In this document: positions 46,644-59,107 of the stretch, piece by piece
Numbering within the stretch: position 1 is the first letter of the stretch
How the letters are laid out: the number at the start of each line of letters is the position of its first letter
NCBI GenBank assembly: GCA_023627715.1
Contig: JAMAHW010000024.1
Location: 124,001 to 188,000 of the forward strand
From: Periconia sp. R9002
Taxonomy: Eukaryota; Ascomycota; Dothideomycetes; Pleosporales; Periconiaceae
DNA length: 64,000 nucleotides
Reading direction: 5' to 3'
Made by a program: the position numbers and the translations under genes
The notes under the pieces: model-generated
Databases searched by the model: none
What the model was told of the DNA's origin: nothing
What the model saw: only the letters and a program-made list of their open reading frames with translations

Positions 46644-46778
46644 CCGGGTTCATTCGAACAGACAGAGTTTTCCAAAGGTTGGGCTGACTGTAAATTGATG
46701 GACACAAAGGACGTGCTAGACGAGTTGAACAAAACTCCTGGCTTGAAGACTGTAGAAGCCGGCGAAGAAGAAAAGTAG

Positions 46779-48047
46779 GTACAGATTTATCTGTCTTGGT
46801 CTATTTCGGAGGAGAGAAATCAGCAAACAGACCATCAGCAATCACCTAAGGTTCATATATTAGGTGCTTTCGACGATCATCCAAAACCCATCGGATCAAT
46901 TCTCCTCCACCAGAATCATCTATTTCATGACCCCAGCATCCCTCCCTAACACACATGTATAGAATACTTGATAGATTTCTCTGTTTTTTACAATCTTATT
47001 GTTATCAGCGTTTTTGAATATAGATGTAGCCCGCATTTATCAAGCAATACAACTACATCCGCTGGTTATAATTGATCGCGATGATGTGATAACATAGAGT
47101 GCAGATAGTTAGAAGAGGTCTAATACGTTCATAAACGCACTTAAGAAACGTAGAAGGGGATCTTAGGTAGAACTTTAGGAGTCATTCTCTAATCTTCCAG
47201 AATAACCGGCGCGCTAAGGCTTTTAGCTAAACACTATATAAACTACTATCCTACTATGTAAAAGGCTTACTAGTGTGTATTAAAGTGTCTTCTTCTTCGC
47301 AATTGATTGGTGAAATCAGTCACGGTATCAACACTGGTTTGAAATCTTATAGTAATATTCTTAGCTAAGAACGTACTTATAGGTAACTATTAACACGTGC
47401 GCACTTAATTGTCTGTGTGCCCGTCCCGGCCAAGGACGTTACCCAGTGTACCCCCCACCTGTGTCGATACCCAGGGTAGTGATACTCTAGGAGGATCAAA
47501 TTCAATTTCAATTTCAATTTCATTATAATTGTTTCCAATTGCTAGAGGGGGGTGGAAATATAAATATACAAAAGCTCTGCCTTTGTCTTTTCTACTGCTT
47601 TCGGTTAGCCTTTACGAAACTGTTGTTACGGATTCTAGAAAGGTACGAGGGATCTGCTTCTAACACTCAGGCGCGTAACGTGATTGGCCATTCACCTTCT
47701 CGCCCCCATTATGCGAATCTTGGTTCCCAAGGCCAAGCACCGTTAGACCCCGTTCATTTTACACATTGACTCGTCTGATTAGTGGTTTGGAAGAAATTAG
47801 CACGTATCACGGAGTTTTTGGGCGCTGGGAGCTGACTATAGGATCATATACAACATGAGATTCGAGCGCTAAGCACTGACAGGGGCGAACAGTGGATATC
47901 TATATGTTATGTACATCTCCTTCCCGAGTTTGTTCTTCAAACTTTCAACTCCAGCCTTGAGATTAACTTGGCAGCCATTCTTTTTCCACCTCAGTTATCC
48001 GGTCAGTCTTTACTACTATTATTGCTCAGTCCTTGCGTGAACTCGAC
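46779..48047. other. AT-rich intergenic region
   Basis: No gene is supported. A short tandem AATTTC array lies at about 47500-47523. The stretch 47170-47410 is rich in TpA and resembles mild RIP. Confidence 0.45.
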
Positions 48048-50105
48048 ATGGTTCGATCGAAACCCCTATTGGCCACACTGGCCTTGATCGTTACTGCATA
48101 AGCCCTTCCGGGTGGCAGACCTCTGGCGGGTTTCTCTGGCCCGAATATCAATCAAACGGAGCTGGAAAAGGCCACGGACGAGATGCTACAGCGTGCGGAA
48201 GAAATTCATGACGAGAATTGCAAGAAAAAGCTTGCACTGAAACCTTTCGAGCCCAAGTCGTGGGCGGAAAGCGGCGCTGAGCAGTATCTGCGCGACTATC
48301 TCGACAAGAATGGATCATGTAAGAACTATGTCAACATGAATTACGGCTTTTAATTGACATTGTTATGGTAGTTGATTGGCTTCAAAAAGTGAGCGACAAT
48401 CATGAGAATGGATCTGTTGCAGTTTATTGTGGGGATATCAGCTCCAAAAGTTGCGCAGCTCTACCGAATGCTCCTAAGAATTGCACGGAAATTGAATGTG
48501 CGTTGTCCTTCGGTCGAAACCTGTAAGAAATATTAAGCTTACATTCATGATAGACTACTTCATTCGCAACATGGCCTCGCAAATCAATGGCGCTTTCGAT
48601 AGCCTCCACGAGAATCTTCAGGATACAACCATCACAAACGAATTGAAGATCGAAGCGATTATCAAGGAATTTGATGTCCTTCAGCCCCCTCAGGGACAGA
48701 AGATGAGCGACACGCTGAACAACATGGCCATCGGTAAATGCATCCGCACCAAACGAGAGATATCTATGCTTATTGATGCCCAGGATCTTCCGTACTATCC
48801 ACGGTCTTTGGACTCCTACCAGGCGGAGGCGCTGCAGTATCGGGGGCCTTTTCTATCCTGGGTACAGCTCTTAGCGTAAGCGCGACTTTGATCGGTCTCA
48901 GTTCCCACTGACTGACGAATTACTAGGTCGCCTCCGAGAATCTCGTCCACGATGAGCCGCCACCAATGCCCGAGTATAAAGACCTCAAGCCTGTTTTAGC
49001 CGGTCGTCTCGAAGGCTTCTTCACTAATACTCGAACAATGCTGGACGACACGCTTTTGGCCATCTTCGGCGGCACCGAGGCTACCAAAGAGCAATCAGAC
49101 AAACTTGTGCGGGACATGGTCTTGCGAATGGCCAGCATGGGCATTAAGGATATAGACAGGAATGCTAAGTCTCCTATTAGCGAGTTGCTCAAAGGCGGCG
49201 ATTGGCTTCGAACCTCACAAGAGAGTCAGATCAGCGATGGGATCAAGGCGGCTTTTAAAACTGTTCAACAAGCTCTCGTCGGCAATCTCCTTGCATCACT
49301 ACAGGTCTACGTCGAGCAAGAAATGCCTGCTTACAACGAGGGCCTCGTCCAACCTTGTGAATCACTCGGCACTCTGAAAGACGGAAATTCATGCCTCGTG
49401 ATCAAGGCCCGCCCTTGGAACGGGGATGCCGATGGCGTTGCAGCCAAACCTCTTGAGGGCAAATATCTTGACCGCATGGGAACGTACGGGATTGATATCC
49501 ACACACTGATCCGCAATGTCCGAGACTGCAACAATGGACAAGCCGACACCAACCAGGTTCTGACTGACGGTTCTCTGCCGCGTTGCTTCTTCGGCATGAA
49601 CTTTGCTCAGCGCGCCCATTCGAAAGATATCGAATTCCAGAGATACCACTCCAGTGGTTGCGTGTCGCCCTATATCAACCAGAAGGGCGTGCCAGATTGG
49701 ATCACGGGTCACAGAGGTCCTTGCGCCAACGAGATCCCGAAATGGAAACCCTGCAAGGTTAACTTCGAGTGAGTACACTCCCCGATGCACGAAAAAGGAT
49801 CAAAGAACCGCGCTGACAAAACATTCAGAGAAACTGCAGTCTGGGGTCAAGATGGTCTGGATCGCTACAGGATGGGTCTGTCCTTTGAGAATGTTGACTA
49901 CGAACCTGTATGCCCATACGCATATGATGGATTGAAAAGATGTGATTGGGGATCCAACAGGCATTGCGGCTACGACTCTAAGATAAATAAGTGGATCATC
50001 GACATAAGCTTTCCAGCGGGCTCGCATGGTTACGGCAGATACCAGGCTTGCAGAGATAGCATTCGCCAGAGTTACGCCGACGACAACAGGTGTTCGCACA
50101 ACTAA
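48048..50105 (+). pseudogene. Large secreted orphan protein with a stop codon in its signal peptide
   Basis: Exons 48048-48318, 48372-48497, 48554-48733, 48784-48875, 48927-49768 and 49829-50105 join in phase to 595 codons. The ATG at 48048 opens a hydrophobic leader, but codon 18 (48099-48101) is TAA; the frame is otherwise open. Later parts look well kept: NCTEIEYYFIRNMASQI, a hydrophobic Gly-rich segment near residues 195-225 (GLLPGGGAAVSGAFSILG), a long helical middle, and a Cys-rich end (VCPYAYDG, CDWGSNRHCGYD). I recall similar secreted proteins in other filamentous fungi but no known function. It is either a young pseudogene, or uses another start without a signal peptide, or the stop is a sequence error. 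Confidence 0.6.
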
Positions 50106-51035
50106 AGTGTGTGCATATGGCGTGTTGAGTATGGGCGTAGACTGTTTGCCGGGGAACCAGAAGTATTCGTTCTTTCTTTCTTCTTCTTCCTCTTCTTCTT
50201 CTTTTTGCGACTGGAATCCCACAAGAGGGCTGAGGAATATCTTGCTCTCAGTAGGTACGGATTGATGCATGTGCGTTCTACAAAGCGCACGTGTGGACCT
50301 ACCACTGGACTTAGGTAGTGAAGTTTTTCAAAGAGGACCCTAAATTGTTTTTTAGAGGGGGTTCTAGTATGTGACATCAATGATGTTTAGAATATGTAGC
50401 TTAAAGGTCGAATTGCAATATATGTTCACGACCCTTATGATTCCAGGCCTTGTAGGTATGTACATATGTATACAGATGAAATAAGATCGCGCTATTCCCA
50501 TTTCTGACAGTTCACGTGATGTTGTTCAGCCACTCATCATCAGAGGATATTGATGCTGGCAGCTGTAGCACATTGGCGGAAACACGAAAATAGTTAGTTA
50601 TAGGAAACGCTATAGCTTCATTATAACGATACGATCCACAAATCCTGAGAAGATAGCATCAATCTTAAGCTCACTCTACATGTATCCGACATAAAGCTCA
50701 ACAGCATGACGAATGCCAAGCGACGCGTTCATAGCGTAGTCGATCCCCACAGAAAAAAAGATTCCCCCCACACCTTGCATGTGTACTATAAACCCTTATT
50801 ACCGGTCTGTCATTAGACTACACCTACTCCATACCTTGCCACATTGTCCCGCACACAGTGTATTTGTCAAACCTCCGAGCAACATGCAAGCATCGAAGCC
50901 AATTCAATAACCAGCGTTTCATTTTGAACAAGAGCTTCAGCTGAAGTTCTTTCAAGTCGAATTCTCCCACCGCACTCCTTCCCCTCACCAAATCGATCCT
51001 CAAAATAACTATTGGCAACAAGTTCTCCATCCAAC
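50106..51035. other. Intergenic region without a supported gene
   Basis: It has a CTT-type tract at about 50170-50210. No gene or RNA is recognised. Confidence 0.4.
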
Positions 51036-53131
51036 ATGCCATCCATCTCAGGACCAACAAAAAGGCGCCATGATCAAGTTGACGCGGGACTAGCGCGCGA
51101 GCAGTCGCATCGATCAGGTCGATCTGGGACTTCTTTCACGAAAAAGACGCCATGGTGGAGAACGCGGTTATTTGCCGGCATGATCAACGACGTTCGTCGC
51201 AGAGCGCCGTTTTACTGGAGCGATTGGAAAGATGCTTGGGACTATAGGGTTGTGCCTGCTACAGTGTATATGTATTTTGCAAAGTATGTAGGTTTCAATT
51301 CCAGTTTTGTCGACGCCAATAATCTCGACGGCCCGTTATAGCCTTTCCTCGTTCCACTATGGTGTTTTGAATGGGATGTTGAGGTTTAGTTAGTGGTGGA
51401 ATCTTGACTTGCTAACTAATTGCAGCATTTTGCCAGCTCTGGCATTCAGTCTGGACATGTTTGAAAAGACAAATCGGAGTTTCGGAGTCAATGAAGTGCT
51501 TTTAGCATCCGTCCTGGCTTCTGGTGTGTTTTCTATTGCAGCTTGTCAACCGTTGGTTATTGTGGGCGTCACAGGTAAACCGTGTTTATACATGTATGCT
51601 GCGAAATCCATTGACTGTAATAAGGCCCCATCACTGTCTTCAACTACACGGTTTACGATATAATAACACCACGCGGCACGAACTACTTCGCTTTCATGGC
51701 CTGGATTGGGATGTGAGTCAACTTGTACTCTTCGTTATTGCTCATGAACTCATCTTAGTCAGATGGTCATTGATATTCCACTGGATTCTAGCCATTACGA
51801 ATTCGTGCAATGGTCTTCGCTATGTAACTCGCTTCTCTTGCGATATTTTCGGATTTTACGTCGCATTCATATATCTTCAAAAAGGCATCCAAGTCTTGAC
51901 TCGGCAATGGGCAGTCGACGACGCATCAGCGTACCTATCTATCGTTGTAGCATTACTGGTTACAGCGGTAGCCTACATCTGCGGTATCATCGGCGCCTCA
52001 TCGTTGTTCCAACGACATATTCGCAAGTTCATAGAAGACTACGGCACTCCTCTAACAGTGGTGTTCTTCACAGGATTTGTGCACATTGGCAGGATGGCAA
52101 ATATTGAACTCCTCAAATTACCAACCTCCAGAGCTTTTTTCCCTACTACCGATCGCGGTTGGTTCATCCACTTCTGGGATATTAGCGTTGGAGACATTTT
52201 TCTAGCAATTCCTTTTGCTATTCTCCTAACGATCCTATTCTGGTTCGATCACAATGTATCTTCTCTGATCGCGCAGGGCACAGAATTTCCACTTCGTAAA
52301 CCCGCCGGGTTTCACTGGGATATCTTCCTCCTCGGTCTCACGACAGGCGTTGCAGGTCTCCTGGGGATTCCTTTCCCCAACGGCCTCATCCCGCAAGCTC
52401 CCTTTCACACTACTTCCCTCTGCGTGACACGCACAGTCTCTGATACCGACTCGGAAGCCAACAAAGGCCACACACAGCGCGTTGTCGATCACGTCGTGGA
52501 GCAGCGTGTGTCGAACCTTGCGCAAGGCCTCCTCACTCTCGGCACAATGACAGGTCCATTACTCATCGTCCTCCACCTCATCCCACAAGCCGTGCTCGCG
52601 GGCCTTTTCTTCGTCATGGGCATTCAAGCGCTGGAAGCCAACGGCATAACCCTCAAACTTATCTTCCTGTTTAAGGACAAATATCTCACTCCGCGGTCCG
52701 ACCCCCTACTGCGCATCCGGCGACGAAGCGCGATCTGGGTCTTTGTTGCGCTTGAGTTAATTGGTTTTGCTGCCACGTTTGCCATCACGCAGACCATTGC
52801 TGCGATTGGGTTTCCAGTATTTATATTTTTGTACATCCCCTTGAGAACGTGGGGTATGCCGCGATGGTTTGAGGCAGAGGAGTTGGCTGCACTCGATGCA
52901 CCGACTGCGAGTCCGTTCACTATGGAGAGCGTGGGTGGCAACCATGGGGAGGTCGTCGAGGTTGATGATGGGGCAAGTGGTGATGGAAATGTGCTTGGAA
53001 CGAGGGGCGTGCTGGAGGAAAGTGATGAGGTGGAGAGAGGAGAGGGAGTTGGGCAAAGTACGAGCCGCAGGAGGGTCAGTTTTCGAGGAGATAATAGTGA
53101 GGTCGAGTTGGACAGTTTGAGGGGCCAGTAA
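51036..53131 (+). CDS. BOR1: Borate transporter, SLC4 anion-exchanger family (Bor1-like)
   Basis: Exons 51036-51283, 51426-51574, 51625-51712 and 51763-53131 join in phase to give 617 residues. Start is MPSISGPTKRR. SLC4 landmarks are clear: WKDAWDYRVVPATVYMYFA, ILPALAFSLDM, PLVIVGVTGPI, WIGIWSLIFHWILAI and the conserved GLLGIPFPNGLIPQAPFHTTSL stretch. About 12-14 membrane segments and a disordered acidic tail can be seen. Bor1 exports borate at the plasma membrane of yeast and plants, giving boron tolerance; vacuolar roles are also reported in yeast. Length and order match the family. Strong call. Confidence 0.9.
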
Positions 53132-53481
53132 TGTAGAGCTCAAAGAAGCATTGGAGTTTGAGAGTTTGAGGTGGAGGCCATATATTATGAAGATTAGAGT
53201 GGGGAGGGACGTTATTTCGAATTCTTTGTTCAGTATCCTGTATACGGTACCCAGTGACCCGTCCACACTGTCTCTCCCAATTCCCGAAAATAATCTTCGT
53301 GGTCGTTGTTCAAATAGCTCCCTCCATTTGGAGTATCGGAAAGAGAAAGGCGCTAGCCGTGGACGTACTAGCGCCGACGGAGGAAACTTGCGAGCCCGAC
53401 ATCTGGAGTGACCAAACATTGTATGCATTGATTCACCTCAATCCATATCTACCTACGTACAGGTGCTCGTCGACCTCTCCC
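53132..53481. other. Spacer between BOR1 and the next gene
   Basis: This holds the 3' UTR of BOR1 and the promoter of the gene at 53482. The frame is open upstream of 53482, but lacks a better start. Confidence 0.4.
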
Positions 53482-54678
53482 ATGTCGACCGCTGCACGGC
53501 CGCTCCTCCGCTTCTCTTCGAGAATCCCTGCATGTCCTCGCGCATCCACGTTCTATACTCGGCTACCGACGTCGCAATGGCCTACCGCCCTTACACAATG
53601 CCGCACACTCTCCGTATACAAGATGGCTCGCAGCAAAGTTCACTTGGGTCAACACAAATCCCTTGGACTTCACAAATATAAGCCACCCAAACCAGACGCC
53701 GAACATCGCATTAAATTAGTCACGGACGAAGGCGAGCTGATTGAAGAAATATCCATGGGAGAAGTGCTCGATCGTATAAAGCCAGGATACATTCTATGTC
53801 CTCGCCTTCTACCTCACCCAAATGAAATGAAGCACGTCACAATCTTGAAAGAGAAGGAACTCCACAAAAAATTCAATGAATACAAACTTGTCAAGGTGGA
53901 TATGGCGAATTACAAACCAAAACGTTTCAAGGTGGATATGGCGAATTTCAAACCAAAACATTTCAATCACAAGGGAATATTTCAATGCAAGGGAGTGCCT
54001 CTAACTGGAAAACGAATGCAAAGTCCAACATTGTTCTCCGAAGAGTTGCAGAAAGCCTATCGTATGTTGGAGGAGAGACATCCCATAGAGATGCAAATGC
54101 GCTTACCTGGGAGGAGCCCCACACCCTTGCCGCGAAGGAAGAGGGAGTACTCGCTACACCCCGAAGTGGATCCTGTTCAGTATGAAGAGTGGGAGTGGGT
54201 ACATGCCCACTTTCCATTCCTGCGGCCCGACAACATTTTGAAGAGCATGCCCGAGGGTACCCAACTGTGGCTGGACCCTTATACCAACGGCGTGAACGTG
54301 TATTGGGTCTTTGGACCTCCAAACGCCCCACGTCAGAATCTGACACAAAAGCTTGAGAACATGAAGACAAAGGTCCGGCAGGCAATCAAGACGGGGAATC
54401 AATCGCAATTGCCCATGAGATTCCGCGAGCAGCTGAGAGATGCTGGCCACAAGGAATATGCAGCCGAAACGGATCTCCCTGAAGGAAAAATTCGAGATCG
54501 CTTGATGGAGCACGAATCGGAAATACAGCATAGACACCCAAAGTACCGCTACGAAGTGGTGGAAGATAAGAAGAGTTGGATCGAGCGACAACGAGAGAAA
54601 AAGGGACTGCCAACTGGGCGAGAAATCCAAACCAGGGGGGCGAGAAGAACTAGGAACAGAAAAACCTGGGTAAAATAG
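53482..54678 (+). CDS. Mitochondrial protein with IF-3-like N-domain segment
   Basis: Single-exon gene of 398 residues. The first 45 residues are rich in Arg, Ser and Thr with no acidic residue (MSTAARPLLRFSSRIP and following), a good mitochondrial presequence. Residues 75-145 (IKLVTDEGELIEEISMGEVLD, TILKEKELHKKFNEYK) recall the N-domain of translation initiation factor IF-3, so a role in mitochondrial translation (Aim23-like) is possible; the typical C-domain is not evident. Residues about 138-161 contain an exact-register 12-residue tandem duplication (KVDMANYKPKRF / KVDMANFKPKHF). The C-terminus is very basic (RGARRTRNRKTWVK), suiting rRNA binding. Function is a guess; the presequence is clear. 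Confidence 0.6.
   Translation: MSTAARPLLRFSSRIPACPRASTFYTRLPTSQWPTALTQCRTLSVYKMARSKVHLGQHKSLGLHKYKPPKPDAEHRIKLVTDEGELIEEISMGEVLDRIKPGYILCPRLLPHPNEMKHVTILKEKELHKKFNEYKLVKVDMANYKPKRFKVDMANFKPKHFNHKGIFQCKGVPLTGKRMQSPTLFSEELQKAYRMLEERHPIEMQMRLPGRSPTPLPRRKREYSLHPEVDPVQYEEWEWVHAHFPFLRPDNILKSMPEGTQLWLDPYTNGVNVYWVFGPPNAPRQNLTQKLENMKTKVRQAIKTGNQSQLPMRFREQLRDAGHKEYAAETDLPEGKIRDRLMEHESEIQHRHPKYRYEVVEDKKSWIERQREKKGLPTGREIQTRGARRTRNRKTWVK
53893..53964 (+). repeat. 36-bp in-frame tandem duplication inside the coding sequence
   Basis: Copy 1 is 53893-53928 and copy 2 is 53929-53964. They differ at only two codons, TAC/TTC and CGT/CAT, which suggests a recent duplication. Confidence 0.9.
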
Positions 54679-55443
54679 ACAGGACTCGCAGTATTTACTT
54701 GTTTCAGAAGTCTTTTGTAGCTGTATTACTAGGAACATATGTACATATACCTGTGTACATAGTACGTGGCATGTAGAAAGCACATGTAAGATTAGGTACG
54801 GCCGGATGTATAATATGATGATTTGCCAATATTTCGTTGCAGTACGATCTTGGAGATTTTAACTCTTTTTTATTTTCTTTCCTTTTTCCCCTCTGCCTGT
54901 TTATGCCATGGAGTTAACCAGAGGGAATTAAAATATATGTATATGTATGTAGAGGATTCGGACTATGGGGATGTGGAATCGTCGTCATCATGCTTCGCTA
55001 GCGGGACAAACAGGGCTGAGGCTAAGGAGAGTAGAGTACAGTAGTGACCACATGGAGATTACCTATGCTGATCGTATCGCATCCGCCATTACGACCGACT
55101 GACCACGCTTCCACAACACCCGCAACAAAACACCTACACGCCCTCTCGTCGTCCCGCTCGGCCCTGCCTCACCTCCCGATCCCATCCACCGGGTTGCAAC
55201 TCTCTCGCACACGTCCAATTCCACCCTGAGTCTCTCTCCATCGCAGGCCAGGCAACGCCGCACGCCGCACGCCAACTGTTCAACCTCACCCCGTCACCCG
55301 CTCATCCCGCCCGCAATACAAAGACGTCTGCTCGCGGTGACGCACCTGTACTCCAATCGCCGTGCCCGTTGCTACTTTCGCACGGTAATTGACCACGTAG
55401 AAACAACGAGCGGGTCTCCGGCTGTCCCGCTTCGCCTGCTCAG
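54679..55443. other. Intergenic region upstream of EFR3
   Basis: No gene is supported. The part from about 55060 is C-rich and probably the EFR3 promoter and leader. Confidence 0.4.
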
Positions 55444-58400
55444 ATGAATGCCGCACGACAGGCGTGTCGCCCTAAACACCAGGTGCTAGTGCTCAAGTGC
55501 TACCCCAAATTCCAAAAGAACAATGTCGAGGTCAAGGCCAATTCGAGCGAGCTGAGCTATCTGCTGTACTATGCCAGCACGCGACGCAGCAAGCTGCAGA
55601 AGGTGGGCGACTTTTTGGACAAGCGCATGACGGCTGATGTGTGGAAGGGTAGGATGGGGTCCGTTTTTGACTTTTTCTTACACCCCTACGTATATACATT
55701 GTTGCTGGACTGACATGCTGACGAGTGCCTACAGCAATGTCCAAGTTACCCTCGAGATCCTCAAAGCTCTCATAGAAAAGTGCCCTCGTGACCTTCCCCT
55801 TTTCGCCGCCGCCGTCTTGCGCAGCCTGCGCACCATTCTCAACTCCAAAGATGTCGCAATGGTCGAGCACTCCGTGCCCACCTTCGAGTCGCTCTGCGCA
55901 CACCAGGACCCGGCCAATCTAGCCGCCGAGCAGGACTATATTAAGCAGTACGAGGAGGTGGTACGACTCTATGCCCGTCTCGCGTCTCGCGATGTGGGCA
56001 AGGACGAGAAGCCGCTTGTTAGCTGGCCTGTCGCAATCCGGTATCGTAAGTCGGGACTGCGGGCGCTCAAGGCTGTGGCGGCATCGGAATCGCTCGGAGC
56101 CGAGACGGGGCGACAAATCGACGTCCTTATTCCTGTCATTCTTAACAATCTATGGGCTGAGAATGGAGGCTATCTTAAGACGCTTGCCGCGCGCGAGAAA
56201 AATGAGAATCATGATCAAGAGAAGGAAGAGGCTGCAAAGCGCCGGCAAAGCGTGTCTACGGCGCGAACGGACGAAGAGGAGGGAGATCCTATCGCGGCAT
56301 CTGGAACTACGGAAGAGGCGGATAAACTTGCGGAGCAGGAAGTGGGAGTGCTCGCGCTGCAGGCTCTGAGGCACATCTTCCTAGGGGTAAATCGTGGACA
56401 AATGCGCATCGCAACAAAGGCCGTATTGGCGTTTATCGGAGCTCATGTCAAGCCACAGGAGAATCAGGATGAACTGAGCTTGATCAGCTGGGCCACCACT
56501 CTGATATCCATGGTTTGTGGATGGGCACCCGTGCAGGATCGATACATGATCATGGTCTACAACGTGGAAGCTCTTGTCAAGAGCCCTATTGTAGAAGAGG
56601 ACCTAGAACGCCAGCTGGTTCTTGCAACCGTGATAGACCACCTTCTGAGCTCTCCCATCAACTTTATCGGTCTGAGCGTAATGGATGTGCTGGTCGGCCT
56701 TATTGCTCATGCATTATTACTCCTTCAGCTCGGCGGACCCGGAACTTCCATCATGCCGCATAATCAGCAAACAGCACCCGTGGATTTGGAAAAGCAGTCG
56801 AGCAACCCTCGGTCTTCTGGAAGCGTTGGTGGCGTAGTCATAGAAGTTGCCAAAGACGCTTCGAAATTTAGACTGCAATTGCTTGAGACAGTGAAGAAGT
56901 GCATGGCCAGTTTAGCCACGCACGTCTACTATACCGACCAGATTTCTGATATGGTTGCGACCATTCTTGCTCGTCTCAAACCATCACCGTTGTCGGAGAT
57001 TTCCACTACGACGGAAGCTATTGAGGATCCTGCTGGAGCGGCAAACGCGATTGCAAATTCAGCTGGCCTACATGAGAGAGCTCCAGGAACAGACAGGTTC
57101 TTCTCGTTTGAAACAGCACGATTGACGGCTCTCGAGACGGTCAAAAATATCATCAAAACAGCCAATCATCGAAGGCCTGATGGATCGTCCGCATCGGTAC
57201 CAAGAAGCTCAGTTGGTGTCAAAGTCTGGGAGGGTACACAATGGCTTCTCCGTGACCCGAGCGGGCAAGTTCGGAAAGCTTACGTCGATGCTCTACTTAC
57301 TTGGTTAAATTTGGAGAAGAACAAAGAAGATCTCAAGCTTGCAGACGACTATAGGAAAGACAGGAAGGATTACGACAAAGGGGGTCTTGCCAGGCGGGCA
57401 GTGTCAAATGCTTCACAACGTGATAAATCCCCGAGGCGGGTCAAGAACACGTTTCTGGCTCTTCTGCACCTTGCGGTGTATGATAATGCCCTGCAGTTTG
57501 TCGATTCCGAGCCAGACTTGCTACTACTTCACCTCCTCCTTACAACTCTCGTCAACAAACTCGGCGTCAACGCTGCACGGAATGGACTACCCATGATTTT
57601 CCGACTACAAGAGGACATTGTCTCGATCAGTAACCCCGGTTCCAAAGTTCGCATAGGCAGTCTTGTTCACGGCTACCTATGGGCTCTCAGCATAGCGATG
57701 GATTTTGAAACATCTTCAGTTGGCAGAACGTTACACGCAGAGATCTCGAGGCGCAGCAATAAAGGGCTGTGGGTGAAGGAGATCCGCGTTCCACCGATGC
57801 CCCTCGACCGTATCGATACTCCACACAACGATCCGGCCAAGTTACCCTCTGAAGTCGTGCAAACGGAAACACTGAAGCCTTTTGATCTTAGAGAGGCTTT
57901 AGTGGATCGAATTGCAGAGGGGTACACTTCAACCCTCCATTCACCACCTGCGAGTCCACCCAGCTCGCCCGGACGGTCTATGTCAATTTCCCTAAACGCG
58001 CCGCAAACGCTGAAGCCCTTGCCTCAGCTGTCGTACAAAATCAAAGAAGAGCTTCTTGCGGAGTGGACGAAGGAAGCTTGCCTGGCGTCTAATGTTAAAG
58101 ATCCGTCTTCTGCTTCTATGACAGGGTCAAAAACCGCCGCTTCGGGACAACAGAAGAATAACTATCTTGGTGTTACCATCCCCAATGGCAATCTCGACAG
58201 TGCGAATAACTCCCCACTGCCTTCTCCACATCGCGCGCACAGCCGTAGTCGACCACCATCCACAGCCTACGGGCTCGTTGGTCGCTCGCCGCACCGACGT
58301 GCTCACAGTCCATCCGAGACTCCAGGCAGTACATCTTCGCTACACTCTTCACCAGATGTCAAAGACCTCAAACGCGTGCTTGCTGGAGCACCCCCGCGCT

Positions 58401-59107
58401 CATCCTATTCCGTCCGACACGCGCCCAGCCGTTTCGAAGACCCTGTTCCAGACTCGTCGGCATCAGAGTCCATGGTTAGTGTTCACAGCCTGACCGACGC
58501 GTCCTTCATCACAGCGGACGCCACCACTCCCGACGAAACATCTGCCACCCCCGCTGCAACCACAACACCTCGCCCGCAATCTCCTTCTTCTCCAACCCAT
58601 GCATTTGCTGCACACCAGCGGGCCTACTCCAGAGAAGCCGTCCCACCCGTCCCTCCCATTCCCGCATCCCTCCGCGATAAAAACACCACCTCACCTACCG
58701 GAAGTCCCTCCTTTGAAAGTCCCAACAACTTTGAACGTCCCAAAACCGCACCAAACAGCAACACAGAAGCCCACCCTAACGGCACTGTCTCCGTCGCCAA
58801 AACCCGCAGTACCAAGCGAGCAAGCGCGCGCAGTCTGCGCGAACGTAGCACGAGTCGTGGGCGTAGCGGAACAGTGGTCAATTCACATGCGGGTACGACG
58901 GATGGCGTAGATAGGACGAGCTTGGGCGCGCCTCCCTCGGCGAAGAAGGCGGGAGCAAATGGTGTTGGGGCAGCGAGAAAGGGTAAACCGGATTTCAGCG
59001 AGTTTTTGAAAAGTATTAGCGTGGAGGGGGATAGTGAGGGAGATAGTGATGCTGAAGATGGTGGGTTTGGCGTGAAGGGGAGAGGGGTTGGAGCTGCGCC
59101 TTATTGA
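55444..59107 (+). CDS. EFR3: EFR3, plasma-membrane anchor of the PI4-kinase complex
   Basis: Exons 55444-55658 and 55735-59107 join in phase to give 1195 residues. The donor GTCCGT is not canonical but is needed to yield GRMGNVQVTLEILKALIEK, the conserved Efr3 sequence. The N-terminus (RQACRPKHQVLVLKCYP) has the basic patch and cysteines typical of membrane attachment. Residues about 30-800 are helical repeats of ARM/HEAT type. Yeast Efr3, with Ypp1, recruits the PI4-kinase Stt4 to the plasma membrane to make PI4P. The last 400 residues are Ser/Pro-rich and disordered (SPPSSPGRSMS, SRSRPPS, SARSLRERSTSRGRS), as usual in filamentous fungi, and end acidic. Strong call. Confidence 0.9.
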
